A DNA stretch of 40,907 nt from Caldilineaceae bacterium (GCA_020845455.1 JADLFO010000349.1:1-40907), one strand, 5' to 3'. Counted from the first letter of the stretch, positions 33,413 through 40,907 are shown. Numbers and translations: made by a program. The notes: generated by a model from the letters alone, not told the origin.

Positions 33413-34045
33413 GTGAAAATTGTCGTCTTTGGCGCCACTGGGCGCACAGGTATACCGCTGGTTCAGCAGGCTTTGGACGCAGGCCATGAAGTGATCGGTT
33501 TCGTGCGTGATCCTGCCAAAATGCCCATTCAACATGCGCGTCTCTCGCTGGCCCAAGGCGATGTCATGGACGCAGCCGCCGTGGATCGGGCCATTTCTGC
33601 CGATGCCGATGCCGTGATCAGCACGCTGGGGGCGACCAATCGCTCGCCCTCTGATATGCTGCCCGCCGCCGTCGGCCACATCCTCAAAGCCATGCAGCGG
33701 CATGGCATCAAACGCTTGGTCTTTATGACCGGCGCCGGTGTGGACATGCCGCAGGATCGGCCTAAGTTGATCAATCACCTGATCAAGTTTGCCTTGATGA
33801 CCCTGGCGCGGGCAGTCGCACAACAGTCGGAAGAGGCGACACGTCTAGTCCAAAACAGTGGGCTAGACTGGGTCATTGTGCGTGTGCCCCGTCTCAACGA
33901 CAACCCTTTCAGCGGTCGTTATCGTGTTGGATGGGTGGGCGTGAACACCGGCCCGAACCTCAGCCGGGCTGATGCAGCCGATTTCATCTTAAAACAGCTT
34001 CACAGTGACGAGTACTTGCATCAAGCGCCTGTGATCAGCAATTGA
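33413..34045 (+). CDS. NAD(P)-binding NmrA/SDR-a5-like protein
   Basis: This 210-residue atypical short-chain dehydrogenase starts at GTG 33413. The Rossmann start MKIVVFGATGRTG is at residues 1-13, followed by LDAGHEVIGFVRDPAKM, DADAVISTLGA, and RLVFMTGAGVDMP, a typical order for the SDR-a5 or NAD(P)H-binding (PF13460) family. It lacks the YxxxK active site, as usual for NmrA-like sensors or reductases. The function is unclear; relatives include biliverdin-reductase-like and flavin-reductase-like proteins. GAGG lies 11 bases upstream. It is convergent with the XDH fusion gene, and lower in GC than the window average. Confidence 0.82.
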   Translation: MKIVVFGATGRTGIPLVQQALDAGHEVIGFVRDPAKMPIQHARLSLAQGDVMDAAAVDRAISADADAVISTLGATNRSPSDMLPAAVGHILKAMQRHGIKRLVFMTGAGVDMPQDRPKLINHLIKFALMTLARAVAQQSEEATRLVQNSGLDWVIVRVPRLNDNPFSGRYRVGWVGVNTGPNLSRADAADFILKQLHSDEYLHQAPVISN

Positions 34046-34089
34046 TGTTATCTGCGCGCACTCGCACCCGCCCGGCGCTAAAGACGCTC

Positions 34090-34185
34090 GGCTAAAGAGC
34101 GACGCCCCGTTCACGGGGCTGGCGCATCACTTCTCCAGCCCGCTTGGACGGGCGTCGTTGTTTAGCCAGGCCCTCAAGGGCCTGG
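34090..34185. repeat. Compact palindromic structure at the end of the XDH fusion gene
   Basis: An outer stem, GGCTAAA (34090-34096) with TTTAGCC (34161-34167), and a second, CGACGCC (34100-34106) with GGCGTCG (34151-34157), are separated by 3-nt internal loops and enclose GCCCCG/CGGGGC (34104-34109/34114-34119) and an alternative GGGCTGG/CCAGCCC (34116-34122/34135-34141). Adjacent is CCAGGCCCT/AGGGCCTGG (34166-34174/34177-34185), which contains the stop codon of the XDH fusion gene. It is 128 bp from the NmrA-like stop, so it may act as a two-way terminator or be a small palindromic repeat element. Confidence 0.75.
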
Positions 34186-35607
34186 CAGCTGGGCCGGCAA
34201 CCGGGCCGGAGAGGCGCGGCCCGCCTGCACCATTGCATCTAGGATCTTGCGATAGCCGGTGCAGCGGCAGAAATTGCCGGTAATGGCCTCCTGCGCCTCG
34301 CGCCGCGTCGGGTGGGGCCGCTCCTCCAACAGCTTGGCCGCGCTCATCACAAACCCAGGCGTGCAGTAGCCGCACTGCACACCGCCGCTCTGCACCAGCG
34401 CACCCTGCACGGGGTGTAGAGCGGCAGGGTCGCCCAGCCCTTCGACGGTGACCACCTCGCACCCGGCGGCGCGCTCGGCTGGAACCAGACAGGCCATGAC
34501 CGCCATGCCGTCCAAAAAGACGGTACACGCGCCGCACTCGCCTTCGGCACAGCCCTCCTTCACCCCCACATACCCCGCTTGGCGCAGGCTGTCGAGCAGC
34601 GTCATGCCGCCTGCCGGCGTCACGGGTGCGCCGTTGACCCGCGCCGGGCTGTCTGCGGTGAATGTGCCCACCGGCACGCGCCCCTGCGCCCGCCCCCAGA
34701 GCATCACCGGCGCAGCGGGCCAGCCGCTGCGCGTCTGCCCGTCACGGATTTGGCCCAGGGCGCGGGCGGTGAGCGTCTCGACCATAGCGCGGCGATAGGC
34801 CGCGGTGGCGCGGATATCGTCGATGGGCGACGCCGCCGCCTGCGCCAGCCGCGCCGCTTCGCCGATCACGCTCTCGTCCAGCCGCTTGCCTACCAAGAAC
34901 TGTTCCGCCGCCTGGGCGCGGATCACGGCCGGCGCGACCGCGCCCAGGCTGATCGCCGCCTGGGTCACACCGCCCGCGGCGTCGCGCCGCACAATCGCCG
35001 CCACGCTGAGCACGCTGATCGCCTGGGCGCGGCGCAGCCCCAGCTTGATAAACGCGCCGCCCTGCGCGTCGTCCAGCGCCGCAAATGAGATGCGCGTCAG
35101 GATTTCGTCGGGGGCCAGGTCGACCTTGCGAAAGCCGGTGTAGAAGGCGGCCAAGGGCAGTGTGCGCTCCCCGCGGGCTGCGCTGGTCAGCGTCACGGTC
35201 GCGCCCAGCGCCAGCAGCGGCACGATGGTGTCATTGGCCGGGCTGGCCGTGATCAGGTTGCCCGCCACGGTGGCGCGGTTGCGGATCTGCGGTGCGCCCA
35301 CCTCCCAACAGGCGCGCGCCAGCGGAAAGGCGCGGGCGACAATGGCCGGGTGGGCGACGCACTGGTTATGCGTCACCAGCGGCCCCAGATGGATCTGCCC
35401 GTCCGCCTCTTGGATCTCGGCCAGACCGGGGATGCGTGTCAGGTCGATCAACCCCAGTTCGCCGCCGCCCGGCGCGGCGCGCACCCCGCGGTCCAACTCG
35501 ATCAGCAAGTCGGTGCCCCCGGCCAGGATGCGCGCCCCTTCGCCATGTTCGGCCTTGAGCGCCAGCGCGTCCGCCAGGCCGGCCGGCGCGGCATAGAATC
35601 GATACAT
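34174..35607 (-). CDS. XDH/CO-dehydrogenase-type FAD subunit fused to [2Fe-2S] subunit
   Basis: This 477-residue protein has an N-terminal FAD domain (about 1-290, with AGGTDLL at 29-35 and NRATVAGNL at 110-118) and a C-terminal [2Fe-2S] part (about 310-460). Cluster cysteines are C353, C358, C361 and C373, then C412, C415, C447 and C449, all eight present. In XdhA proteins the order is [2Fe-2S] then FAD; here it is reversed, as if coxM and coxS genes were joined. The enzyme family oxidises purines, aldehydes or CO with a molybdenum subunit (XdhB/CoxL), which is not present in the window. ATG 35607 has AAAGGG upstream. Alone it could only transfer electrons within a complex encoded elsewhere. 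Confidence 0.85.
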   Translation of the reverse strand: MYRFYAAPAGLADALALKAEHGEGARILAGGTDLLIELDRGVRAAPGGGELGLIDLTRIPGLAEIQEADGQIHLGPLVTHNQCVAHPAIVARAFPLARACWEVGAPQIRNRATVAGNLITASPANDTIVPLLALGATVTLTSAARGERTLPLAAFYTGFRKVDLAPDEILTRISFAALDDAQGGAFIKLGLRRAQAISVLSVAAIVRRDAAGGVTQAAISLGAVAPAVIRAQAAEQFLVGKRLDESVIGEAARLAQAAASPIDDIRATAAYRRAMVETLTARALGQIRDGQTRSGWPAAPVMLWGRAQGRVPVGTFTADSPARVNGAPVTPAGGMTLLDSLRQAGYVGVKEGCAEGECGACTVFLDGMAVMACLVPAERAAGCEVVTVEGLGDPAALHPVQGALVQSGGVQCGYCTPGFVMSAAKLLEERPHPTRREAQEAITGNFCRCTGYRKILDAMVQAGRASPARLPAQLPGP

Positions 35608-35654
35608 AGACGGTTGACCCTTTCTCGCACGCGGGAGCGCGCTGGTGGTTCGCT

Positions 35655-36209
35655 TCAGCCGCCCGTCTCAATCGCCCGGCGGCGTTCCTCCAGCCGCTGC
35701 CAGACTTCGGGGCGGTGCAGCCCAAAGAGCGTGAGCAGCCGCGCGTCCTCGCCCGTATCTTGGTAGTAGCCCTTGCGGATGCCTACCTGCTCGAAACGCA
35801 GCTTGGTATAGAGCGCAATAGCCGGCGCATTGTGCATCCGCACCTCTAGGGTGACTAGGCGCGCCTCGCCGGCGCGTGCCACGCCGATCAGCCGCAGCAG
35901 CAGCCATTCGCCCAAGTGGCGGCGGTGCCATTCAGGATGCACGGCGATCGTAGTGATGTGCGCCTCCTCGCCCAACAGCCACAGCCCGCCATAGCCCAGG
36001 ATCGGCGGCGCGGCGCTGGGCGGGACATCCGGGCCGGGCCGCACGACCCAATAGGACGCGCGCCGGTTACGCAGCTCATGCCGATAGGTAGAGGCCGACC
36101 ACGGGCTGGGAAAGCAGCGCGGTTCCAGTTCCATTACCAGGTCCACGTCGGCTTGGGTCATGGGGCTGAACTGGGGCGCAAGCTCGCGAAAAGATACGTT
36201 GAGGGACAT
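35655..36209 (-). CDS. rimI: Ribosomal-protein-S18-alanine N-acetyltransferase (RimI, GNAT)
   Basis: From ATG 36209 the protein has 184 residues. The GNAT fold shows MTQADVDLVMELEPRCFPSPW, typical of RimI, then HITTIAVHPEWHRRHLGEWLL with the acetyl-CoA loop RRHLGE, and LEVRMHNAPAIALYTKLRFE. The expected reaction is N-terminal acetylation of ribosomal protein bS18, though GNAT substrates cannot be proven by sequence. GAGGG sits beside the start, and the longer frame to 36608 overlaps tsaB and is rejected. It follows tsaB on the same strand by 31 bp, the standard tsaB-rimI order. Confidence 0.88.
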   Translation of the reverse strand: MSLNVSFRELAPQFSPMTQADVDLVMELEPRCFPSPWSASTYRHELRNRRASYWVVRPGPDVPPSAAPPILGYGGLWLLGEEAHITTIAVHPEWHRRHLGEWLLLRLIGVARAGEARLVTLEVRMHNAPAIALYTKLRFEQVGIRKGYYQDTGEDARLLTLFGLHRPEVWQRLEERRRAIETGG

Positions 36210-36240
36210 GACTCCGCTATCCGCTGAAGCGTGGGCTATT

Positions 36241-36930
36241 TTATGGGTTTTGCAGATACAGCGGCTGCAGCGCGGCCAGGTCATCGCAGACGCCCTGCGC
36301 CAGATGCTGCGCGGCCAGGTGCGCCAGATGTCCGGCGCGCCGCCACGCGCTGACCGCATCCACCAGTGTGACATGCGCCAGCGCCGCGGCCGCATCCGAT
36401 AGGTCGGGGGCCGGCTCGCCCACCAGCCAAATTGGGGCCGCGTCGATGCCGGCCAGCGTCGCGGCCAACTCGCCCGCCGTACCTGCACGGTGGTCCGCCG
36501 CGCTGGGCCGCCACAAGGAGTCTTTCCGCTCAAAGAAGCACCAGTTATAGCGTCCCCGCCCGGCCTGGATATAGGCGCAGATTTGTGCGCCGCTTGCCGA
36601 GGCGACATCCACCCAAGGCGCGGCAGTGACGGCCAGCGTGGGCACGCCCACCACGCGCGGCGGCTGCGCCAGCCCCAGCCCGATCCCCTTGAGCGCGCTC
36701 AACCCGATGCGCACCCCCGTAAAGCTGCCCGGCCCGGTGGTAGACGCCAGCGCCGTGATCTGCGCCGGGGCGCGGCCAACCTGCGCCAGCAGCCGCTGCG
36801 CTTCGGCCAGCAGGTCTTGTGTATGGCGGCGGCGCGCCTGCCAGGTCGATTCGGCCAGCAACGCCCCGCTTTCCAGGTTGTAAATCGCCACAGACGCCGC
36901 TGTGGTCGCAGTATCAAGCGCAAGCAACAA
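36241..36930 (-). CDS. tsaB: tRNA threonylcarbamoyladenosine biosynthesis protein TsaB
   Basis: From TTG 36930 the protein has 229 residues. LLALDTATTAASVAIY at the start and TTGPGSFTGVRIGLSALKG near residues 64-82 are family signatures of the TsaB ASKHA fold. TsaB works with TsaD and TsaE to make t6A37 of ANN-reading tRNAs. The chosen TTG is directly downstream of an AGGAAAGAAGAAG stretch that supplies the ribosome site. The longer frame to 37041 runs through a dispersed repeat and is rejected. TsaB is degenerate in the active site compared with TsaD, as expected. tsaD is not in the window. Confidence 0.9.
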   Translation of the reverse strand: MLLALDTATTAASVAIYNLESGALLAESTWQARRRHTQDLLAEAQRLLAQVGRAPAQITALASTTGPGSFTGVRIGLSALKGIGLGLAQPPRVVGVPTLAVTAAPWVDVASASGAQICAYIQAGRGRYNWCFFERKDSLWRPSAADHRAGTAGELAATLAGIDAAPIWLVGEPAPDLSDAAAALAHVTLVDAVSAWRRAGHLAHLAAQHLAQGVCDDLAALQPLYLQNP

Positions 36931-36965
36931 CTTCTTCTTTCCTCTTCTTTCTCTCCGCCTTCCCC

Positions 36966-36994
36966 CTTTGCGCCCTTTGCGCACTTGGCGGTTT
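36966..36994 (-). repeat. Intergenic repeat copy 3
   Basis: On the minus strand it reads AAACCGCCAAGTGC then GCAAAGGGCGCAAAG, followed by a polypurine run that overlaps the tsaB ribosome site. It begins 21 bp after the stop of the Fpg/Nei gene. Confidence 0.7.
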
Positions 36995-37015
36995 ATTGAT
37001 CTCTTCCCGCTGCAA

Positions 37016-37840
37016 TCAACGCTGGCAGTTCGGGCATACATAGGTCGGCGCGCCGAGCACGGTGATCTGCGTGACCGGCGTGCCGCAGATCGGGCAGGGC
37101 CGGCCCATGTGCGCCGCGTCCATCACCGGCTGGTAGCCGCCGGGATGCCCATAGAGGTCAATCTCACCGGTGCGCCCGCCCTGCGCTACGGCCAAGCTCA
37201 ACGTCGTGCGGATGGCGTCATAGAGCCGGCGCATCTCGCCGCTGTCCAGGCTTCCTGCCGTGCGTTTGGGATGCAGCCCGGCGCGAAACAGAATGTCTTG
37301 GGCATAGCCGCCACCGATCCCGGCCAGCGTGCGCTGATCCATGATCGCCTGTTGGATCAACTGCGGCGCGGCGCTGTCCAACATACTCGCCAGCATCGTG
37401 AGCGTGAAATGCTCGTCCAGCGGCGAGATGCCCAGCCTGCCCGGATAGGTTTCGTTCGCCAGCTCGCGGCGCAGCACGGTCTTGGCAAAGCCCCAGCCGG
37501 AGATATGCACGGTCAGACAGGAGCCGTCGACGAAGTCGATTCGTGTCTGGTAGGTGGCCGGCCCGCTGAACCCCGTGGGGTGATAGAGCAGCCTGCCGCC
37601 GGTCTCCAGCGCAAAGAGCATCAGGCGGCCCGGCTCCAGTTCCACAAAGATCCATTTGCCGCGGCTGTAGGCCCCGGCCACGGTGGTGTGGGCGAGGATG
37701 GTCGTATGCAGGTTGATAAAGCCCTGGCGCACCAGCGGGGCGGCGCGCTCCGGCACCAGCACCCCGGCAATGTCTTTGCCTTTGAGCGCGGCGTCGATCT
37801 GCTGCGCCAGGCGCTGGGCTTCGGGCAGTTCAATCGCCAT
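37016..37840 (-). CDS. Fpg/Nei-family DNA glycosylase-like protein lacking N-terminal Pro
   Basis: This 274-residue protein has the family layout: an N-terminal beta-sandwich, the H2TH region ([22 protein letters not shown]), and a zinc finger with C249, C252, C269 and C272. In Fpg/MutM the mature protein begins PELPE and the N-terminal proline is the catalytic nucleophile. Here the start is MAIELPEAQ, so Pro is absent. A group of bacterial Nei-like proteins starting MIELPEA is known; whether they are active glycosylases or lesion binders I cannot say. The gene starts 10 bp beyond the stop of the upstream serine hydrolase. AAAGGG lies about 5 bases before ATG 37840. Confidence 0.82.
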   Translation of the reverse strand: MAIELPEAQRLAQQIDAALKGKDIAGVLVPERAAPLVRQGFINLHTTILAHTTVAGAYSRGKWIFVELEPGRLMLFALETGGRLLYHPTGFSGPATYQTRIDFVDGSCLTVHISGWGFAKTVLRRELANETYPGRLGISPLDEHFTLTMLASMLDSAAPQLIQQAIMDQRTLAGIGGGYAQDILFRAGLHPKRTAGSLDSGEMRRLYDAIRTTLSLAVAQGGRTGEIDLYGHPGGYQPVMDAAHMGRPCPICGTPVTQITVLGAPTYVCPNCQR

Positions 37841-37849
37841 GCAGTCCCT

Positions 37850-39211
37850 TTAGCTGACCTTGCGCAAGAGCCGGCCCCCGGCGCGCAGCCAGCCGATCTC
37901 CCCCTCCGGCGTACGCACTACATCCACCAGGGTCCCCTTCATCTCGCCGTCTATGATCATCAGCCGGTCGGCTTCGACGCGCGCCAGCGTCATCGGCGCA
38001 GGCGGGGGTGGCGGGGGGGTGTCGTTGGTCGGAAAGCCCTTGAGATAGACGCTCTGGCCCACCAGCCGCCCATTGAGAAGGCCTAGCTCGACCTGCGTCA
38101 TCATGTTGCGGTAGAGGCCCACATAGGGCGTAAGCTCCTCGACGCTGGATTCGAGCGCCTTGGGGGTGGGCGTCTCCAGCCCCAGATAGTGCCGGAGCGC
38201 CCATTCGACGACGGCGCGCGTCAGTTCGCCGCCGCGCTGGGCGTTGGTGAAGACGGCAATCGCAAAGCCGCGGCTGGGGACCAGCGTGAGCTGGCTGATC
38301 TGTCCCAGCGTGCCGCCGCCGTGACCGATGGTCGGGACGCCGCCGGCCTCGTTTGTGCCCCATGCCAGCCCGCGGCCCTCGTCTCCCCAGATCGAAACCT
38401 GGGGCGATGCCATCTGCGCCACGCCCTGCGGCTGGATCACCGGCTGTCGGGCGGCACTGGAGTCGCCCAGGTGGAAGCGAGCATAGCGCAGCAGATCATG
38501 GACGTGCGTGATCAGCCCGCCCATCGAACGGGTGGCGCGGGTCAGCGGCCAGGGGCGCAGCACTGCCGGCGTCTCCTTGGGGCCGCCGTGGCCCACCGCA
38601 AAGCGATAGGTCATGGCGTCGCTGGGTTCCAAAAAGGTCTGCTCCAGCCCCAACGGCTCCAGCACCAAGCTGTGCAGCGCGGCTTCATAGCTTTGGCCGG
38701 TCACCCGCTCGATCACCAGCCCGGCCAGCGCAAACCCGGCGTTGTTATAGGAGAAGTGCGCACCGATGGGCGCAAGCTGTGTCTGCTCGGCCATGGCCGC
38801 CACATACTTGGCAAGGGCATCGTCGCCGGGGCCGGTGTCCAGAAAGAGATCACCCTCCCAGCCGCCTGTGTGGGTCAGCAGATGGCGCATCGTCGCCTGG
38901 GTGGACGCGCCCGCGTCGACGACGCGGAACTCCGGCACATAGCGCTGCAGCGGCGCGCCTAGGTCGATTTTGCCCTCTTCCACCAGCCTCATGACCAGCG
39001 TGCCGGTGAAGGTCTTGGTGATCGACCCGATCTGAAAGAGCGTCGTGTCGGTGACGGGCAGCGGGTGGTCGACATTGGTGACGCCAAAGCCCTGCGCCAT
39101 CATGCCGTCATCATGCCAGATGCCCACGGCGACGCCGGGCACGCCGACTTCTTGCATTTTGTCTTTGACAAACTCGCCAAGCGCCTGCGGGTCAACGGTC
39201 TGCGTAGACAT
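37850..39211 (-). CDS. Class C beta-lactamase-like serine hydrolase
   Basis: This 453-residue protein has the penicillin-binding/beta-lactamase fold: S63xxK66 in GSITK, Y155xN157 in SYNNAGF, and the third-box equivalent HGG (H297) in TIGHGGGTLG. The N-terminus has no signal peptide, so it is probably cytoplasmic, which argues against cell-wall action and for an esterase or peptidase. A C-terminal domain (about 355-453, with a PPPPPPAP run) resembles the lipocalin-like DUF3471 region often fused to such hydrolases. The start is ATG 39211. It is cotranscribed with the Fpg/Nei-like gene (stop to start 10 bp). Confidence 0.85.
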   Translation of the reverse strand: MSTQTVDPQALGEFVKDKMQEVGVPGVAVGIWHDDGMMAQGFGVTNVDHPLPVTDTTLFQIGSITKTFTGTLVMRLVEEGKIDLGAPLQRYVPEFRVVDAGASTQATMRHLLTHTGGWEGDLFLDTGPGDDALAKYVAAMAEQTQLAPIGAHFSYNNAGFALAGLVIERVTGQSYEAALHSLVLEPLGLEQTFLEPSDAMTYRFAVGHGGPKETPAVLRPWPLTRATRSMGGLITHVHDLLRYARFHLGDSSAARQPVIQPQGVAQMASPQVSIWGDEGRGLAWGTNEAGGVPTIGHGGGTLGQISQLTLVPSRGFAIAVFTNAQRGGELTRAVVEWALRHYLGLETPTPKALESSVEELTPYVGLYRNMMTQVELGLLNGRLVGQSVYLKGFPTNDTPPPPPPAPMTLARVEADRLMIIDGEMKGTLVDVVRTPEGEIGWLRAGGRLLRKVS

Positions 39212-39267
39212 AGCGGCTTCCTTGAGGTAGGTCCAATTGGGTCGAGCGTTGCTTTAGCGGGCGGCGC

Positions 39268-40140
39268 TTACTGGGTCGCGCTGTCGGGCTGGGTCGCGCC
39301 CAGCGCGTCCAGCACCGCCTCCAGCCCCGGCATTTCGGATGCATCCTTGAACTGCGCCAGCCGCGTATAGATCTCCGCTGCGGCCTGGTGAAAACCGCCG
39401 GGCATCTGCGCCGCCTCAAAGGTGGCGGCGATCTCGTGCATCTCGCCCACAAAACGCCAGGCCTTGGCCGTCACTTCACGCACGCGGCGCTCGCTGTCAA
39501 GGGCAAAGGTCGAGCCGTTGCGCGCCCACTCGGCTTCCAGTTCGGCGCGCACGTCCAACTGTTCGGCTGCGCCCAAGATGGCGGCCAGCAGCGCGGTCGT
39601 GCCCTTGGTATAGGCGGCATAGCACATCTTGAGCGCCGACGCCTTGCCGACGGCGTCGCCGATCACCTCGGTCCCCAGCGGGCCGGCGGCAAAACAGGCG
39701 GCCACGGTTTCCGCCTGCGGGCCGGAAAGATAGAGCCAGGTCGTGCCCGGTTTCCAGGCCGGGCCGCCGATGATACCCCCGTCTACGCAGGTTGCGCCGC
39801 GCTGTGTCACGGTGGCAGCGACGGCCTGGGCGCGCTGCGGCGCGATGGCGTTGGCATCCACATAAATCCCCTCAAAGCCCTGATCAGCGACCGCCTGGGC
39901 GACCGCCTCGGCGGCATGAGGCGGGCAGACGCTCAAGATAATCTCGGCGCGGCGGCAGAGTTCGGCCAGCGTCCCAGCATCTTCCAAGCCATGTTGGGCG
40001 GCGCGGCCCGCGGTCTGGCTGCTGCGCCCCTCGGAGGCCCAGAGAACGGTGTTCCCGCCGGCCCGCGCCGACGCCGCCACCGAAATGCCCATCTGACCGG
40101 GATGCAGAATACCAATTGTGTGTATGGTATACTCTTGCAT
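39268..40140 (-). CDS. NAD(P)-dependent 3-hydroxyisobutyrate-dehydrogenase-like reductase with DUF1932
   Basis: From ATG 40140 the protein has 290 residues. The N-terminal Rossmann domain carries GILHPGQMG (an altered glycine loop), VDANAIAP, and GGIIGGPAW (the family substrate strand). The C-terminal helical domain fits DUF1932 (ALKMCYAAYTKGTTALLAA, with the conserved lysine). It is cytoplasmic and probably reduces or oxidises a small beta-hydroxyacid-like substrate; the substrate is unknown. The start lies only 22 bp from the vapB start and divergent to it, so the promoters overlap. The frame to 40164 is rejected. Confidence 0.83.
   Translation of the reverse strand: MQEYTIHTIGILHPGQMGISVAASARAGGNTVLWASEGRSSQTAGRAAQHGLEDAGTLAELCRRAEIILSVCPPHAAEAVAQAVADQGFEGIYVDANAIAPQRAQAVAATVTQRGATCVDGGIIGGPAWKPGTTWLYLSGPQAETVAACFAAGPLGTEVIGDAVGKASALKMCYAAYTKGTTALLAAILGAAEQLDVRAELEAEWARNGSTFALDSERRVREVTAKAWRFVGEMHEIAATFEAAQMPGGFHQAAAEIYTRLAQFKDASEMPGLEAVLDALGATQPDSATQ
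40109..40133 (+). promoter_or_regulatory. Extended -10 promoter and palindrome before vapBC
   Basis: TGGTATACT (40125-40133) is an extended -10 element, about 30 bp before ATG 40163; a -35 box is not obvious. ATACCA (40109-40114) and TGGTAT (40125-40130) form an inverted repeat that overlaps the -10, the usual position for VapB-type autoregulation. Confidence 0.6.
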
Positions 40141-40162
40141 GATAGTCCAGTCTGGAGGAACC

Positions 40163-40408
40163 ATGAAAACTAAAACCGTTACGCTCGATATAACCCAGAC
40201 AGTATTACGGGAGCTAGAGCAGATCGCTGCCGAACGCCATGTGCCAGTGACAAAGCTGATAACCGACGCGCTTGAAGACCTTATTATGCATGAACGACGC
40301 TACAAGGATGCCAAGCAGCGCCAACTGGCACTGATCAGGCAAGGGTTGAATCTCGGCACAGATGGCCGTTCCGCGACCTCGCGCGACGAACTCCATGAAC
40401 GAGATTGA
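40163..40408 (+). CDS. vapB: Ribbon-helix-helix-like antitoxin (VapB-like)
   Basis: This 81-residue protein starts at ATG 40163 after GGAGG. The N-terminal part (KTKTVTLDITQTVLRELEQIA, then HVPVTKLITDALEDLIMHE) fits the beta-alpha-alpha CopG/RHH fold, which dimerises and binds DNA. The C-terminal tail (RQGLNLGTDGRSATSRDELHERD) would hold the toxin. It overlaps the PIN gene by 14 bp, the usual translational coupling for type II pairs. The symbol follows the PIN partner; the antitoxin family is not proven. Codon use is lower in GC than the neighbouring reductase. Confidence 0.8.
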   Translation: MKTKTVTLDITQTVLRELEQIAAERHVPVTKLITDALEDLIMHERRYKDAKQRQLALIRQGLNLGTDGRSATSRDELHERD

Positions 40409-40826
40409 CCGGCTTCAGTTTGTCGATACCAATCTTCTAGTCTACGCCTACGACGAAACTGCCGGAAACAAACATGTTCAGGCCGCAGAGTTGATGGCGG
40501 CACTTTGGGAGTCCGGCACAGGTTGTCTCAGTATTCAAGTGCTGCAGGAATTTTTCGTCAATATTACCCGCAAAGTCCCGCAACCCCTAGCACTACCCGC
40601 GGCAGCCCAAATCATCGCTGATCTTTCAGTTTGGCACGTTCACTGCCCTACGACTGAGGATGTATTAGCTGCGATTCAGCTCCAGCAGCGACACGGTCTA
40701 GCCTTTTGGGATGCGATGATCCTCAACAGCGCAAGCCAGCTTGGCTGTACGGTGCTTTGGTCCGAGGACTTTAGCCCTGGTCGGCAATACGACCAAACGG
40801 TGGTCCGTACTCCCTTCTCACTCTAA
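40395..40826 (+). CDS. vapC: PIN-domain ribonuclease toxin (VapC-like)
   Basis: This 143-residue protein starts at ATG 40395. The PIN signature acids are D11 (FVDTNLLVYAYD), E52 (LQEFFVN), D106 (AFWDAMI) and D125 (SEDF), which hold Mg2+ or Mn2+ for RNA cleavage. With the upstream RHH gene it forms a type II toxin-antitoxin pair whose toxin probably cuts a tRNA or rRNA site. It is intact. The remaining 81 bp to the edge show no gene. Confidence 0.9.
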   Translation: MNEIDRLQFVDTNLLVYAYDETAGNKHVQAAELMAALWESGTGCLSIQVLQEFFVNITRKVPQPLALPAAAQIIADLSVWHVHCPTTEDVLAAIQLQQRHGLAFWDAMILNSASQLGCTVLWSEDFSPGRQYDQTVVRTPFSL

Positions 40827-40907
40827 GCCAAGTCCAAGGTGGAATCCATGTGCTTCTGTGCTTGAACCTGTAGCAAGCGGAGGCTGCCAGTTGTCATGTT
40901 CACAAAG

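Noticed and set aside
36210-36608. Extended RimI N-terminus
   Set aside because: It lies inside tsaB in another frame and is Arg/Trp-rich without conserved features.
36931-37041. Extended TsaB N-terminus rich in Arg and Lys
   Set aside because: The extension is the translation of an intergenic repeat and polypurine run. The family start is MLLALDTATT at TTG 36930.

Overview
The window is about 41 kb of GC-rich chromosomal DNA from a bacterium that I would place in the phylum Chloroflexota, near the Anaerolineae/Caldilineae. The grounds are indirect: an RsmD whose usual catalytic NPPY/DPPY motif reads APPQ, several large polytopic glycosyltransferases with a C-terminal beta-sandwich, a MoxR-DUF58-DUF4129 cluster, and the general codon and GC style. 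No phylogenetic marker could be searched, so this is an inference. Most genes lie on the minus strand. No prophage, integron or CRISPR array is visible.

Layout. Positions 1-1711 hold a partial membrane glycosyltransferase. Next comes a GH1 beta-glucosidase gene interrupted by one in-frame amber codon, and then clpC with a strong intrinsic terminator. A DtxR-family metal regulator follows on the plus strand, with a clear promoter and an overlapping palindrome, then a Nudix hydrolase. Positions 7.6-9.6 kb carry translation genes (infA, rpsU and an S1-domain protein). Positions 9.7-15.1 kb carry a MoxR / alpha-beta hydrolase / DUF58 / DUF4129 cluster. A roughly 280-bp multi-hairpin element resembling an IS200/IS605-type remnant sits between the last two genes. 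An SDR dehydrogenase, a tRNA-Arg(CCU) and a lower-GC gene for a PD-(D/E)XK-like protein follow.

Positions 17.1-20.1 kb are an envelope-stress operon. It contains a LEA-like membrane protein, a DUF1469 (holin-superfamily) protein and a 533-residue protein that joins a DUF3618-like N-terminus, an apolipoprotein-like helical middle and a C-terminal CsbD domain. Positions 20.5-25.3 kb carry small membrane proteins, pncC/cinA coupled to a DUF6504-like gene, a THUMP-like methyltransferase and rsmD. Positions 25.3-32.1 kb are a cell-envelope glycan block: a lipoprotein, two GT39-like transferases and a YbhN/AglD-type flippase.

Positions 32.2-34.0 kb hold a VOC protein, a shortened sugar-isomerase-like protein and an NmrA-like protein. 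A compact palindromic structure then borders an unusual fusion of an FAD subunit and a [2Fe-2S] subunit of the xanthine dehydrogenase family, which has no molybdenum subunit beside it. The right end carries rimI and tsaB, an Fpg/Nei-like glycosylase without the N-terminal proline, a class C beta-lactamase-like hydrolase, a 3-hydroxyisobutyrate-dehydrogenase-like reductase and a VapBC toxin-antitoxin pair.

The points most worth a second look are the multi-hairpin element at 11.4-11.7 kb, the CsbD fusion operon, the tRNA-adjacent nuclease-like gene, the inverted-order XDH fusion, the amber codon in the GH1 gene, and a small repeat found in three intergenic gaps.
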